Assembly (NCBI GenBank): GCA_016719135.1
Contig: JADKAV010000028.1
Coordinates: forward strand, 5,798 to 69,797
Direction: 5' to 3'
Source of the DNA: Micrococcales bacterium
Lineage (GTDB): Bacteria > Actinomycetota > Actinomycetes > S36-B12 > UBA10799
Length of the DNA: 64,000 bases
The position numbers and the translations under genes are program-made. Each line of letters starts with the position of its first letter. Position 1 is the first letter of the stretch. The notes beneath the pieces were generated by a model. The model had not been told where the DNA came from and did not search any database. It worked only from the letters and a program-made list of their open reading frames with translations. Positions 27,795-36,474 of this stretch are shown here, piece by piece.

Positions 27795-28022
27795 GTGGGA
27801 AACACACTCGGTCAGCTCGCGGGAGCAGGCACAGTGACCGAGGTGGAAGGCACCCCGTCGATGAAACGACGTCTTGCTGAGATGGGTATCCGCACCGGAT
27901 CCCATGTGCGGGTGCTGTACCGCACGACCGGCGGTGGCCGGGTCGTTTCCGTCGGTGGCGCTCGCGTCGCCCTCGATTCAGGGCTGGCGGCCGCGATCGG
28001 TATCGAGCACCGTGACGACTAA
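27795..28022 (+). CDS. feoA: Ferrous iron transport protein A
   Basis: A 75-residue SH3-like FeoA. The family pattern is visible: LGQLAGAGTVTEVEG, then MKRRLAEMGIRTGSHVRVL and VALDSGLAAAIGIE. GTG 27795 is chosen because the conserved N-terminal strand begins within five residues; a GTG at 27834 would remove it. FeoA is thought to regulate FeoB at the cytoplasmic membrane. The gene overlaps feoB by 11 bases. Confidence 0.88.
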   Translation: MGNTLGQLAGAGTVTEVEGTPSMKRRLAEMGIRTGSHVRVLYRTTGGGRVVSVGGARVALDSGLAAAIGIEHRDD

Positions 28023-30021
28023 TTCCTCCGCATCGAATTTCGCATCCTGCCACTCCGACGCGGCAGGGCCACTGGCCGCTAGCGGTGCGCCCGTGGTGGC
28101 ACTCGTCGGCGCACCCAACGTCGGAAAGTCGACGCTGTTCAACAGCCTCACGGGTGCCCGCCGACAGGTCGGCAACTGGCCGGGCACCACAGTCGAGGTC
28201 GGCCGTGCGCGCTGGTCGGTGCCACTGCGTGAACGCACAGCTGTCCCAGACCTCGCCGGGGCCGGATCGTGGGACGAACCGGGATCCGAGGTCGCGCTGC
28301 TCGACTTGCCGGGCGCCTACAGCCTGGATGCGATTTCCCCGGACGAGCAGTTCACGCGCACGCTGCTGATGCCACCGGACGAGGCCGACCGTCCCGACCT
28401 GATCGTCGTCGTCGCGGACGCCTCCCGACTGGCCCGCTCGTTGTATTTGGTGTCCCAGGTCAGGGAGTCCGAGGGCCGGGTCGTCGTCGCACTGACCATG
28501 TCGGATGTGGCGGCACGCCGGGAGATCGAAGTCGACGTGGAGGAACTGCACCGCCGGCTCGGAGCGCCGGTGGTACGTGTCGACCCACGTCACGGGATCG
28601 GTGACGCGGATCTTGCCCGAGCTGTCGCCCAGTCCCTGGGACGCCCGCCGCTGCCCGCCCGGCCGCGACCCGATCTCGCCGGTGACGAGTTGGCCTCAGC
28701 CGATGAACGCTTCGCGTGGATACAGGACGCCATCGATGCGGCCACCGTGAGTCCGCAAGCCGAACCACGGACCTGGTCCGACCGGATCGACCGCTGGGTC
28801 ACCGCGCCCTGGCTGGGACCGATCATCTTCCTGGCTGTCATGTGGGTGGTGTTCCAGCTCACCACGACCGCCGCCGCACCCCTGCAGGACGGGCTCGACG
28901 CGCTGTTCTCCGGCCCGGTGAGTACGGCGGCCGTCGCGGTCTTGAGCGCGATCGGACTCGGTGGTTCCTGGGTCGAGAGCTTCGTGGTCGATGGGCTGAT
29001 CGCCGGTGTCGGCATGCTGCTCACGTTCGTGCCACTGATGGCGATCATGTTCGCGCTGCTCGCGCTGCTCGAGGATTCCGGCTACATGGCCAGAGCGGCG
29101 GTGGTCACCGACCGGACGATGCGGATGATCGGCCTGCCCGGACGCGCCTTCCTGCCGCTGATCGTGGGCTTCGGCTGCAACGTCCCGGCCATCAGCGCGA
29201 CCCGGGTACTTCCCGATTCGCGGCACCGGATCCTCACCGCGCTGCTGGTGCCGTTCACCTCGTGTTCGGCGCGGCTGGCCGTCTACGTGATGCTTGCGGC
29301 GACCTTCTTCCCGAACAGCGCCGGCAACGTGGTGTTCGCGATGTACATGATCTCGATCCTGTTCGTGGTCGTCGTGGGCCTTGCGCTGAAGAAGACGTTG
29401 TGGCGGACCATGGGTCGCGATCCGCTGCTGCTGGATCTACCCGCCTACCAACCGCCCCACCTTAGAATCCTGGGCATCGTGACCTGGGGCCGGCTGAAGG
29501 GCTTCTTGCGCACCGCGTCCGGGATCATCGTCGCCACGGTGGCGGCCGTCTGGCTGCTGCAGTCGATCCCCGTCGGGGGGCAAGGTTCGTTCGCCGACGT
29601 GCCGGTCAGTGACAGTGCTTACGCCGCAGCCGCGCAGACGGTCACGCCCGTGTTTGCGCCGGCCGGCTTCGGCAACTGGGAGGCGGTGGGTGCGCTCGCG
29701 GTGGGTTTTGTGGCCAAAGAGGCGGTCATCAGCTCCTGGTCGCAGACCTACGCCGTCGAGGAGCCCAGCGAGCTGGATGCACCCGGCGCGCTGGGAGACG
29801 CCGTGCGCGAGGACTTCGCGCAGTCGTCTGGCGGACACACCACCGCTGCGGTCTGGGCGTTCATGATCTTCCTGCTGGCATACACCCCCTGCGTGGCGAC
29901 CCTCGCGACGCAATGGCGCGAGATCGGACGCAAGTGGACGCTGTTCGGCGTCGGGGTCCAGCTGTCCGTTGCATGGGTGGCCGCGGTGGCCGTGTTCCAG
30001 GTGGGGAGGTTGCTCTCATGA
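28012..30021 (+). CDS. feoB: Ferrous iron transporter FeoB
   Basis: Membrane Fe(II) importer of 669 residues. The N-terminal G domain shows G1 GAPNVGKST, the G2 region GNWPGTTVEV and G3 DLPGAYSL; the G4 position reads ALTMSD in place of the usual NMMD, a deviation that could lower guanine specificity. The helical spacer is followed by a membrane core with two Gate-like regions (LPLIVGFGCNVPAISATR and AYTPCVATLATQWRE). The GTG start lies inside feoA and the stop overlaps feoC (ATGA). Confidence 0.94.
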   Translation: MTTNSSASNFASCHSDAAGPLAASGAPVVALVGAPNVGKSTLFNSLTGARRQVGNWPGTTVEVGRARWSVPLRERTAVPDLAGAGSWDEPGSEVALLDLPGAYSLDAISPDEQFTRTLLMPPDEADRPDLIVVVADASRLARSLYLVSQVRESEGRVVVALTMSDVAARREIEVDVEELHRRLGAPVVRVDPRHGIGDADLARAVAQSLGRPPLPARPRPDLAGDELASADERFAWIQDAIDAATVSPQAEPRTWSDRIDRWVTAPWLGPIIFLAVMWVVFQLTTTAAAPLQDGLDALFSGPVSTAAVAVLSAIGLGGSWVESFVVDGLIAGVGMLLTFVPLMAIMFALLALLEDSGYMARAAVVTDRTMRMIGLPGRAFLPLIVGFGCNVPAISATRVLPDSRHRILTALLVPFTSCSARLAVYVMLAATFFPNSAGNVVFAMYMISILFVVVVGLALKKTLWRTMGRDPLLLDLPAYQPPHLRILGIVTWGRLKGFLRTASGIIVATVAAVWLLQSIPVGGQGSFADVPVSDSAYAAAAQTVTPVFAPAGFGNWEAVGALAVGFVAKEAVISSWSQTYAVEEPSELDAPGALGDAVREDFAQSSGGHTTAAVWAFMIFLLAYTPCVATLATQWREIGRKWTLFGVGVQLSVAWVAAVAVFQVGRLLS

Positions 30022-30290
30022 GTGCCGGACCACTGAGGCTTGTGCTTGAGGCCGTGCAGGCCGGGTCGCTGACCAGCAACGAGATCCACCGGAGCACGGG
30101 TCTGTCGATGGACATGATCCGCACGTCGCTGGATCAACTCGTCCGCATGGGTTACCTGTCGGCGGAGGCGATGGCCACCGCGTGCCCACCGAGCGGTTGT
30201 GGCAGTTGCGGCAGTGCTTCGGCGCAAACGGGAACCTGTTCGACGGGCCCGGTACTGCTCGGTCTTTCCCTGACCCGGCGGGCTAGCTGA
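30018..30290 (+). CDS. feoC: FeoC-like winged-helix protein with Cys cluster
   Basis: A 90-residue protein whose first half is a winged-helix (LRLVLEAVQAGSLTSNEIHRSTGLSMDMIRTSLDQLVRMGYL) and whose second half carries four closely spaced cysteines (CPPSGCGSCGSASAQTGTC), as in FeoC proteins that bind an Fe-S cluster or protect FeoB from proteolysis. It is translationally coupled to feoB by a four-base overlap. The assignment rests on context plus motifs. Confidence 0.78.
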   Translation: MSAGPLRLVLEAVQAGSLTSNEIHRSTGLSMDMIRTSLDQLVRMGYLSAEAMATACPPSGCGSCGSASAQTGTCSTGPVLLGLSLTRRAS

Positions 30291-30310
30291 GCTCCACCGG
30301 TGACGGAGCT
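30290..30310. terminator. Short hairpin between convergent feoC and DUF2804 genes
   Basis: AGCTCC (30290-30295) and GGAGCT (30305-30310) form a six-base stem with a nine-base loop immediately after feoC, in a 50-base convergent gap. It may act in both directions. The stem is short, so confidence is modest. Confidence 0.4.
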
Positions 30311-30339
30311 GTGAGTCTCATTGAGTACACAGTTCGCGG

Positions 30340-31419
30340 CTACCAGAGCACGTCCTGGTTCTCCACGACGCCTGGCATGCCGTCGACCTCAAGGGTCTGT
30401 CCGGCGACCTTGACGCTTCCGCGGAACTCGCCGACCGGTTGCAGGAAGTGGCTGCGGACCAACCCCAGGTTCAAAGACTCCCGGTGAACGCCGATCGGCG
30501 TGAACTCGAGATCCACGGCAGCGTCAGAGGTCGTGATGTGCCACGCCTTCTCCGGCGCCGCCGGGTCGTAGCTGATCTGCGCGTCGGGGTCGATGGCGTG
30601 CAGCGTTCCGTCCAACCACACGGAGTTCTCCCGGGCGCGGGCCTGCAGACCCGAGAAATCAGCGGAGAGGTTGAGCCCGAACAGGCGATCGTCGGCCAGA
30701 TGGCCTGTGAGGTACGCCCATCGCCACTGGGTGTGGCGGGGGAGGAAACCACTGGTGTAGTCGAAACCACCGACCGCGTCGGCGAAATCGAAGGCGTGCA
30801 GCAGTCCGGCATGGCGGATCACGACGCGGCCGTTGACCGGTAACGCGGCGTTCTTACCGGTGGTGGACACCGCAGGCGGATCCGTGTCGAGGTCCGAGAT
30901 GACTGTCAGTGGGGGCTGAGCGGTGATGTCGAAGTGCAGATCGAGTTCAACCGCCGGCGCGCCGATCGCCGGGAGGCCGACCGGGGAGCCGATCTTGGCG
31001 CGCACGGACAGGATGCCGTCGACCGTCTTCATCGACACGTCCGATCCGGGCATGCGGTAGCGGCTGCGGTGCCCCTCTCCGGGGTGCGCGTTGACGGAGA
31101 CCATCGGGCGGGTCCCGCCCGGACGGCTGATGTCGGCCAGCAGGTGCCCGGTACGCCGATCGGCCACGGTCAGAAAAGTGGTGCCAGTAGGTCCGGCATC
31201 GACGATCGCGGCCGTGACCAGGATCTCCTCGTTCGCGGCGAACGTGTACATCCAGCGCTTGTGGCGAAGGAAGCCCGCTATCTGGCGTTGTCCTGGCAGG
31301 CCCTCGGCCCCGGGGGGTTGCAGAACGGGTGTCAGACCGACGTAGTCACCGAAGCGGGGACCGTCGGGGCCCATGACCTGCATGGGAGCGGTGTGCCGGA
31401 TGGTCGTGGGTTCAGCCAT
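30340..31419 (-). CDS. DUF2804 domain-containing protein
   Basis: A 359-residue protein recognised as DUF2804 by its overall layout and the C-terminal GVVENQDVLW, a variant of the usual GxxEDHDxxW ending. It is predicted to be mostly beta and soluble, with no signal peptide or membrane span. Central blocks include HKRWMYTFAANEEILVTAAI and DFADAVGGFDYTSGFLPRHT. The function of the family is unknown; distant resemblance to hydroxyneurosporene-synthase-like lipocalin folds has been proposed for related domains. The gene is 22 bases downstream of tesB and likely cotranscribed leftward with it. Confidence 0.8.
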   Translation of the reverse strand: MAEPTTIRHTAPMQVMGPDGPRFGDYVGLTPVLQPPGAEGLPGQRQIAGFLRHKRWMYTFAANEEILVTAAIVDAGPTGTTFLTVADRRTGHLLADISRPGGTRPMVSVNAHPGEGHRSRYRMPGSDVSMKTVDGILSVRAKIGSPVGLPAIGAPAVELDLHFDITAQPPLTVISDLDTDPPAVSTTGKNAALPVNGRVVIRHAGLLHAFDFADAVGGFDYTSGFLPRHTQWRWAYLTGHLADDRLFGLNLSADFSGLQARARENSVWLDGTLHAIDPDAQISYDPAAPEKAWHITTSDAAVDLEFTPIGVHRESLNLGLVRSHFLQPVGEFRGSVKVAGQTLEVDGMPGVVENQDVLW

Positions 31420-31441
31420 GACTCAAACCTAGCCATGGCGT

Positions 31442-32347
31442 TCAGCGCAGTGGTTCGCGCATGAGAACTTCTTGCGCCGCCGACGAGACCAAGGTTCCGT
31501 CCGGTTTGTAGAACTGGCCGGTGGCGAATCCGTGGCCGCCGCCCGACACCGGGCTCGCGGTCACGAACAACAACCAATCGTCGGCGCGGAACGGCTCGTG
31601 GAACCACATGGCGTGATCCAGCGATGCGATGTCGAGGTCCGCCCGGCCGAAGTAGCCGCCGTGGTGCCCAAGCACCGTTCCCACCAACGTGAGATCGGAG
31701 AAGTAGGTCATGGCGCACACGTGGAACAGCGAGGGATCCGGCAGTTTCTGACCGGCCCGGACCCAGGCCATCCGGTCGAACCTGCCCTGGGAGATCCGTT
31801 CCACGTCTTCAGCGTCCACGTACCGGATGTCCACGAAGTCGTGTTCGGGCAGCCCGTCGTTGCCTTGCTCACCGGTTTGCCGCAGACGATCGAGGATGAC
31901 CGCCTGCGAGAGTCCAGCCGGATCCGGGACCTGCGTCATCCAGTGCTGGTCGGGGAACGGGCTCACATAATGGCTGGGGCCGGACTGTTGTTGGGCGTAG
32001 GACGCGGACATGGTGAAGATCGTCTTGCCGTACTGCACCGCGCGCACCCGCCTGGTGGAGAACGATCGGCCGTCGCGAGGCCGGTCGACCATGTACACGA
32101 TGTGGTCAGTGGTTGAGCCCGCGCGCAGGAAGTACGCGTGCAGCGAATGCACGACGCGACCGGGCTGTTCAACCGTGGTTCCGGCCGCCACGAGGGCTTG
32201 GGCCGCCACTTGTCCGCCGAACGCCCGCAGCGGGGATCCGGCGTGGCACCAGCCGGTGAAGATGTCGCGGTCGATGCGGTGCAGCGTGAGTCTTTCGAGG
32301 AATCCACTGTCCGGCGGCGGGCTGTCGCCGAGGTCCACAACGGTCAC
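31442..32347 (-). CDS. tesB: Acyl-CoA thioesterase II
   Basis: A TesB-type double hot-dog thioesterase of 301 residues. Recognisable blocks are RAFGGQVAAQALVAAG near the N-terminus, VHSLHAYFLRAGSTTDHIVY, and ASLDHAMWFHEPFRADDWLL with the catalytic Asp of the second hot-dog, then GGGHGFATGQFYKPDGTLV. It hydrolyses medium or long acyl-CoAs. It starts at a GTG (complement at 32345-32347). Upstream lies the repeat block. Confidence 0.92.
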   Translation of the reverse strand: MTVVDLGDSPPPDSGFLERLTLHRIDRDIFTGWCHAGSPLRAFGGQVAAQALVAAGTTVEQPGRVVHSLHAYFLRAGSTTDHIVYMVDRPRDGRSFSTRRVRAVQYGKTIFTMSASYAQQQSGPSHYVSPFPDQHWMTQVPDPAGLSQAVILDRLRQTGEQGNDGLPEHDFVDIRYVDAEDVERISQGRFDRMAWVRAGQKLPDPSLFHVCAMTYFSDLTLVGTVLGHHGGYFGRADLDIASLDHAMWFHEPFRADDWLLFVTASPVSGGGHGFATGQFYKPDGTLVSSAAQEVLMREPLR

Positions 32348-32447
32348 GGTGTTCAGGCTATTCGTGGCCAGGGTCTGCTCGCCCGGTGACGACGAATGAC
32401 CCGGTTGTTGGATGGCCTGTTGGTTGCGGATGACCCGTTGGTTGATC

Positions 32448-32883
32448 GATGACCCGTTGGTTGCCGGATAGCCCGTTCTTTACGGGTCAACGGGCAACTG
32501 CTGGGCTATCTCGCGATCTGAGATGACCGTGGCGGGTTGTCGCCGTGGTCCACGAAGGTTGCAAGGTGCGGGCTTTGCGCGGTGAGGGTCTGCTCGCCTG
32601 GTGAGGGCCAAATAGCCCACTGGTTGCTGGATGACCCGTTGGTTGCCGGATAGCCCGTTCCTTACGGGTCAACGGGTAACTACCGGGCTATCTCGCGATC
32701 TGAGATGACCGTGGCGGGTTGTCGCCGTGGTCCACGAAGGTTGCAGGGTGCGGGCTATGCGCGGTGAGGGCCAAATAGCCCGCTGGTTGCTGGATGACCC
32801 GTTGGTTGCCGGATAGCCCGTTCTTTACGGGTCAACGGGCAACTACCGGGCCATCTCGCGATCCAAGACGACCATGGCGGGCT
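32448..32883. repeat. Three tandem copies of a hairpin-forming repeat
   Basis: Units begin GATGACCCGTTGGTTGCCGG at 32448, 32630 and 32793 (spacing 182 and 163; the first carries a short insertion), and the third ends near 32883. Each contains GATAGCCCG...CGGGCTATC arms about 26 bases apart and an alternative small stem CCCGT-TCTTT-ACGGG. Extra partial copies of GATGACCCGTTGGTTG lie at 32429-32447. Copies are over 90 percent alike by eye. The 582-base gap between tesB and the CDF gene has no protein-coding signal. This is not a CRISPR, as there are no unique spacers of fixed length. Confidence 0.85.
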
Positions 32884-32929
32884 CGCAGGCGCAACTGGCA
32901 CGGTCCCACCGCGGTATCCAGCGGCTGTC

Positions 32930-33841
32930 CTACGCGTGCGCCCCCGGTTCATGCCCGGCATGGTCGGCCGGTTCCACCTGGAACGTCGTGTGCTCGATGT
33001 CGAAACAACGTTTCGCGCACCCCTGCAACTGATCCAGCATCGACGACGGTCCGCACTGGTCGAGCGTTGAGCGATCCACCACGACGTGTGCGGTGAGCGC
33101 CGGGACGCCTGAGGTGATGGTCCACACATGCACGTCGTGCACATCGACGACCCCTGGCACCTCGGCCAAGTGCGTGCGCACGTCGGCGACATCGAGGTCG
33201 TCGGGCGCCGCCTCCATGAGGATCCGCAGTGCGTCGCGCAGCAGGCGCAGCGAACGGGGGAGGATCAGTGCCGCCACAACCAGGCCTGCCACCGGATCGG
33301 CGCGCTCCCAGCCGGTCAACACGATCACCGCACCGGCCGCGACCACAGCGGCCGACCCCAGCAGGTCGCCCAGCACCTCCAGGTAGGCCCCGCGCACGTT
33401 GATCGACTCGTCCTTGCCGGCGGTCAGGATCCGCAGCGACACGAAGTTCGCCACCATGCCGACGACCGCGACGGCGAGCATGACGCCGGCTTCCACCGGT
33501 TGGGGGTCGATCAGCCTCTTGACGGCTTCGATGGCCACGAAGGCGCCGACCCCGATGAGCAGCAGGGCGTTGAAGGCGGCGGCGATCACCTCCAGGCGCA
33601 TCCACCCGAACGTTCTGCGGTAATTCGGCGGGCGCTGGGCTGCGGTCGCCGCTACCAGCGCGAAGGCCACGCCGAACATGTCCGTGAAGACATGGCCGGC
33701 ATCGGCAAGCAGCGCCAGTGAGCCGGTCACCAGCGCGCCGACCAGTTCCATCAGGAACACTGCCGCGGCGATCGCCAGCGCGATGGCCAGCCGTGCGCGG
33801 TGCTTCCCGCCGGCGGTGACGACGCCGTGATCGTGGCCCAT
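32930..33841 (-). CDS. Cation diffusion facilitator transporter
   Basis: CDF antiporter of 303 residues exporting Zn, Co, Cd or similar. Six transmembrane helices are predicted; the transport site in TM2 is ALLADAGHVFTDMFG (Asp47, His50, Asp54). The TM5 counterpart is EVLGDLLGSAAVV. A cytosolic ferredoxin-like C-terminal domain (VVDVHDVHVWTITSG) and a His-containing tail follow. The N-terminus MGHDHG also offers a metal-binding His pair. It is divergent from frr across a 142-base region. Confidence 0.9.
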   Translation of the reverse strand: MGHDHGVVTAGGKHRARLAIALAIAAAVFLMELVGALVTGSLALLADAGHVFTDMFGVAFALVAATAAQRPPNYRRTFGWMRLEVIAAAFNALLLIGVGAFVAIEAVKRLIDPQPVEAGVMLAVAVVGMVANFVSLRILTAGKDESINVRGAYLEVLGDLLGSAAVVAAGAVIVLTGWERADPVAGLVVAALILPRSLRLLRDALRILMEAAPDDLDVADVRTHLAEVPGVVDVHDVHVWTITSGVPALTAHVVVDRSTLDQCGPSSMLDQLQGCAKRCFDIEHTTFQVEPADHAGHEPGAHA

Positions 33842-33983
33842 GGCCTCCAGTGTGACGCACCTGCGCGGATATGTGCCTCACGCGTAACCTCGGATGGTCA
33901 CGCATGGTGTCATCGGCGCACCTCACGCGCCGAAAGGTCCCCACGGGCCAGTAGGCTGCCCGTAGAGGCAAGGAGGATTCCCG

Positions 33984-34541
33984 GTGATCGACGACATCCT
34001 GCTCGAAGCAGAAGACAAGATGGAGAAGGCGATCGCGGTTGCCCGCGAGGACTTCTCCACGCTGCGCACCGGCCGGGTGAACCCGGCGATGTTCTCCAAG
34101 ATCAATGTGGACTACTACGGTGCCCCGACACCGCTGAACCAGTTGGCCTCCTTCCACGCCGCCGACGCACGCATGATGCTCATCACGCCGTTCGACAGGG
34201 GATCGACCAACGCCGTCGAGAAGGCCATCCGCGATTCAGATCTGGGCGTGAATCCCAGCACCGACGGCAACGTCATCCGGGTCGTCCTGCCGCAGTTGAC
34301 CGAGGACCGCCGCAAGGAGTACATCAAGGTGGCCCGGCACAAGGCTGAGGACGCGCGGATCAGTATCCGCAGCGTACGGCGCACGGCCAAAGAGTCGTTG
34401 GAGAAGCTCAAGAAGGATGGGGATGTCGGCGAGGACGAGGTCAAGCGCGCGCTGACCCACCTCGAGGAGATCACGCACGAGCAGGTTGCGCACGTCGATG
34501 AGATCCTCAAACACAAAGAGGAAGAGCTGCTCGAGGTCTGA
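33984..34541 (+). CDS. frr: Ribosome recycling factor
   Basis: A 185-residue RRF with the full two-domain layout: long three-helix bundle (ILLEAEDKMEKAIAVAREDF and the C-terminal KEYIKVARHKAEDARISIRS) and the small beta domain (DYYGAPTPLNQLASF). GTG 33984 is preceded by AAGGAGG at 33970-33976. A -10-like TAGGCT is at 33952-33957. It dissociates post-termination ribosomes together with EF-G. The stop overlaps the cdsA ATG. Confidence 0.97.
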   Translation: MIDDILLEAEDKMEKAIAVAREDFSTLRTGRVNPAMFSKINVDYYGAPTPLNQLASFHAADARMMLITPFDRGSTNAVEKAIRDSDLGVNPSTDGNVIRVVLPQLTEDRRKEYIKVARHKAEDARISIRSVRRTAKESLEKLKKDGDVGEDEVKRALTHLEEITHEQVAHVDEILKHKEEELLEV

Positions 34542-35383
34542 TGAGCAGCCCCGACGCGGCGTCCGCTCCGCCGTCCACCAGTCGCGCGGGTCGCAACCTC
34601 CCGGTGGCGATCGCAGTCGGCCTGGCCCTCGGGGCGATGATCGTGCTGTCGCTGATCTTCAACAAGTACCTGTTCGCCGTGGTCGTGACGGTGGCGATGC
34701 TGATCGCCGTATGGGAACTGCACGGAGCCTTTCTGCACAACGACATCCGGGTGGCGCGCAGTCCGCTCTACTTGACCGCGTTGGCGGGACCGACTCTCGC
34801 GTATTTGTACGGCGTTCCGGCGCACATCGCAGTGTTCGGGACGTTCGTGGTGGTCGCGCTCGCGTGGCGCATCCGACGCGGTACCGACGGGTTCGTCAAA
34901 GACGCAACCGCCTCACTGTTCGTCGGCTTCTATCTGTTGTTCATGGTCGGCTTCGTGATGCTGATGCTCCGCGAGGACGACGGGGTGACCAGGATCGTGG
35001 CATTCATTGCGATCACCGTCTGCAACGACGTGGGCGGGTACTTCGCCGGCGTCCTGTTCGGTAAACACCCGATCGCCCCGCAGGTCAGTCCCAAGAAGTC
35101 CTGGGAGGGATTCGCCGGGTCGGTGGCGCTGTCGGTGGCCGTGGCGATCCCGATCTTCATCATCGGATTCGATGCCCCGTGGTGGCAAGGTCTGGTCTTC
35201 GGGTTGATCATGCCCATCACCGCGACGGTCGGCGACTTCGTGGAGTCCGCTGTGAAGCGCGACCTCGACGTCAAGGACATGTCGAACATCGTTCCCGGGC
35301 ACGGCGGGCTGATGGACCGGCTCGACTCGCTGATCCCCAATGCGTTCGTCGCCTGGGCCCTGCTCGGTTGGTTCATCGGATGA
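34541..35383 (+). CDS. cdsA: Phosphatidate cytidylyltransferase
   Basis: Membrane CDP-diacylglycerol synthase of 280 residues with about seven or eight transmembrane helices. The CDS signature lies in SAVKRDLDVKDMSNIVPGHGGLMDRLDS, and the conserved SPKKSWEGFAGS is present. It makes the precursor of all bacterial phospholipids. It overlaps frr upstream and rlmN downstream by a few bases, so the block frr-cdsA-rlmN-dxr-rip1 is one operon. Confidence 0.95.
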   Translation: MSSPDAASAPPSTSRAGRNLPVAIAVGLALGAMIVLSLIFNKYLFAVVVTVAMLIAVWELHGAFLHNDIRVARSPLYLTALAGPTLAYLYGVPAHIAVFGTFVVVALAWRIRRGTDGFVKDATASLFVGFYLLFMVGFVMLMLREDDGVTRIVAFIAITVCNDVGGYFAGVLFGKHPIAPQVSPKKSWEGFAGSVALSVAVAIPIFIIGFDAPWWQGLVFGLIMPITATVGDFVESAVKRDLDVKDMSNIVPGHGGLMDRLDSLIPNAFVAWALLGWFIG

Positions 35384-36474
35384 CTTCCTTGCCGTTGGTG
35401 ATGCAGGCACCGCGCCGTGGCAAGCCCCCGCAGCATCTGTTGGACCTCGACCTCCCCGCGCGCAGGCAGGCCGTCACCGCGCTGGGCAGTGCGGCCTTCC
35501 GCGCGGCGCAGTTGAGCCGACAGGTCGTCGTGCGACACGTCGACTCGGTGGACGAATGCACCGACCTCGGTGATGCGGATCGTGAGCGGCTCGCGCCGTT
35601 GTTGCCAACCTTGCTGACTGCGTCGAAGGTGCAGACCTGCGACGGGGACGCCACCCGCAAGACGCTGTGGAAGTTGCACGACGGCGCATTGGTCGAATCG
35701 GTTCTCATGCGCTACCCGAAGCGGGTCACGCTGTGCCTGTCATCGCAGGCGGGCTGCGGTATGGCATGTCCGTTCTGCGCGACGGGTCAGGGCGGATTGC
35801 AGCGCAACTTGAGTGTGGCTGAGATCCTCGAACAGGTCCGGGTGGCTGCCCGCGACGCGCAATCCGGTGTTCTCGGCGACACGGCCCGCTTGTCCAATGT
35901 CGTGTTCATGGGTATGGGCGAACCGTTGGCGAACTACAGCACGGTGGTCACGGCGGTCCGCCGGATGATCGCGCAGCCGCTGGAGGGTTTCGGTCTGAGC
36001 GCACGCGGGGTCACCGTCTCCACCGTGGGGCTGGTGCCGCAGATCCGGCGTCTGGCCGACGAACAGATGCCGGTCACGCTCGCGGTTTCGCTGCATGCCC
36101 CGGATGACGAGCTGCGCAACACGTTGGTCCCCATCAACACCCGCTGGTCGGTGGGCGAGGTGCTGGACTCGGCGTGGGAATACGCAGACAAGACCCGCCG
36201 GCGGGTGAGCATCGAGTACGCGCTCATCCGCGACATCAACGACCAGGACTGGCGCGCCGACCTGCTCGGTGATCTGCTGCAGGGCCGTCTCGTGCATGTC
36301 AACGTCATCCCGTTGAATCCCACGCCCGGGACTCAGTGGACCGCTTCGTCGCCCGAGCAGGAGGAGTCGTTCGTCGAGCACCTGCGAGCCAAGGGCGTGG
36401 CGGTCACCGTGCGTGATACGCGTGGGCGTGAGATCGACGGCGCCTGCGGACAGTTGGCGGCGTCGGAAACGTGA
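35380..36474 (+). CDS. rlmN: Dual-specificity RNA methyltransferase RlmN
   Basis: Radical-SAM methyltransferase of 364 residues that makes m2A2503 in 23S rRNA and m2A37 in tRNA. The CxxxCxxC cluster site is CGMACPFC near residue 126; GMGEPLANY and the methyl-carrying cysteine in the C-terminal DGACGQL region are present. The start is ATG 35380, overlapping the cdsA stop; the open frame upstream lies inside cdsA and is ignored. Confidence 0.95.
   Translation: MTSLPLVMQAPRRGKPPQHLLDLDLPARRQAVTALGSAAFRAAQLSRQVVVRHVDSVDECTDLGDADRERLAPLLPTLLTASKVQTCDGDATRKTLWKLHDGALVESVLMRYPKRVTLCLSSQAGCGMACPFCATGQGGLQRNLSVAEILEQVRVAARDAQSGVLGDTARLSNVVFMGMGEPLANYSTVVTAVRRMIAQPLEGFGLSARGVTVSTVGLVPQIRRLADEQMPVTLAVSLHAPDDELRNTLVPINTRWSVGEVLDSAWEYADKTRRRVSIEYALIRDINDQDWRADLLGDLLQGRLVHVNVIPLNPTPGTQWTASSPEQEESFVEHLRAKGVAVTVRDTRGREIDGACGQLAASET

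Noticed and set aside
32448..32883. CRISPR array
   Set aside because: Units are long and repeat throughout, with no short constant repeat separated by unique spacers, and no cas genes are nearby.
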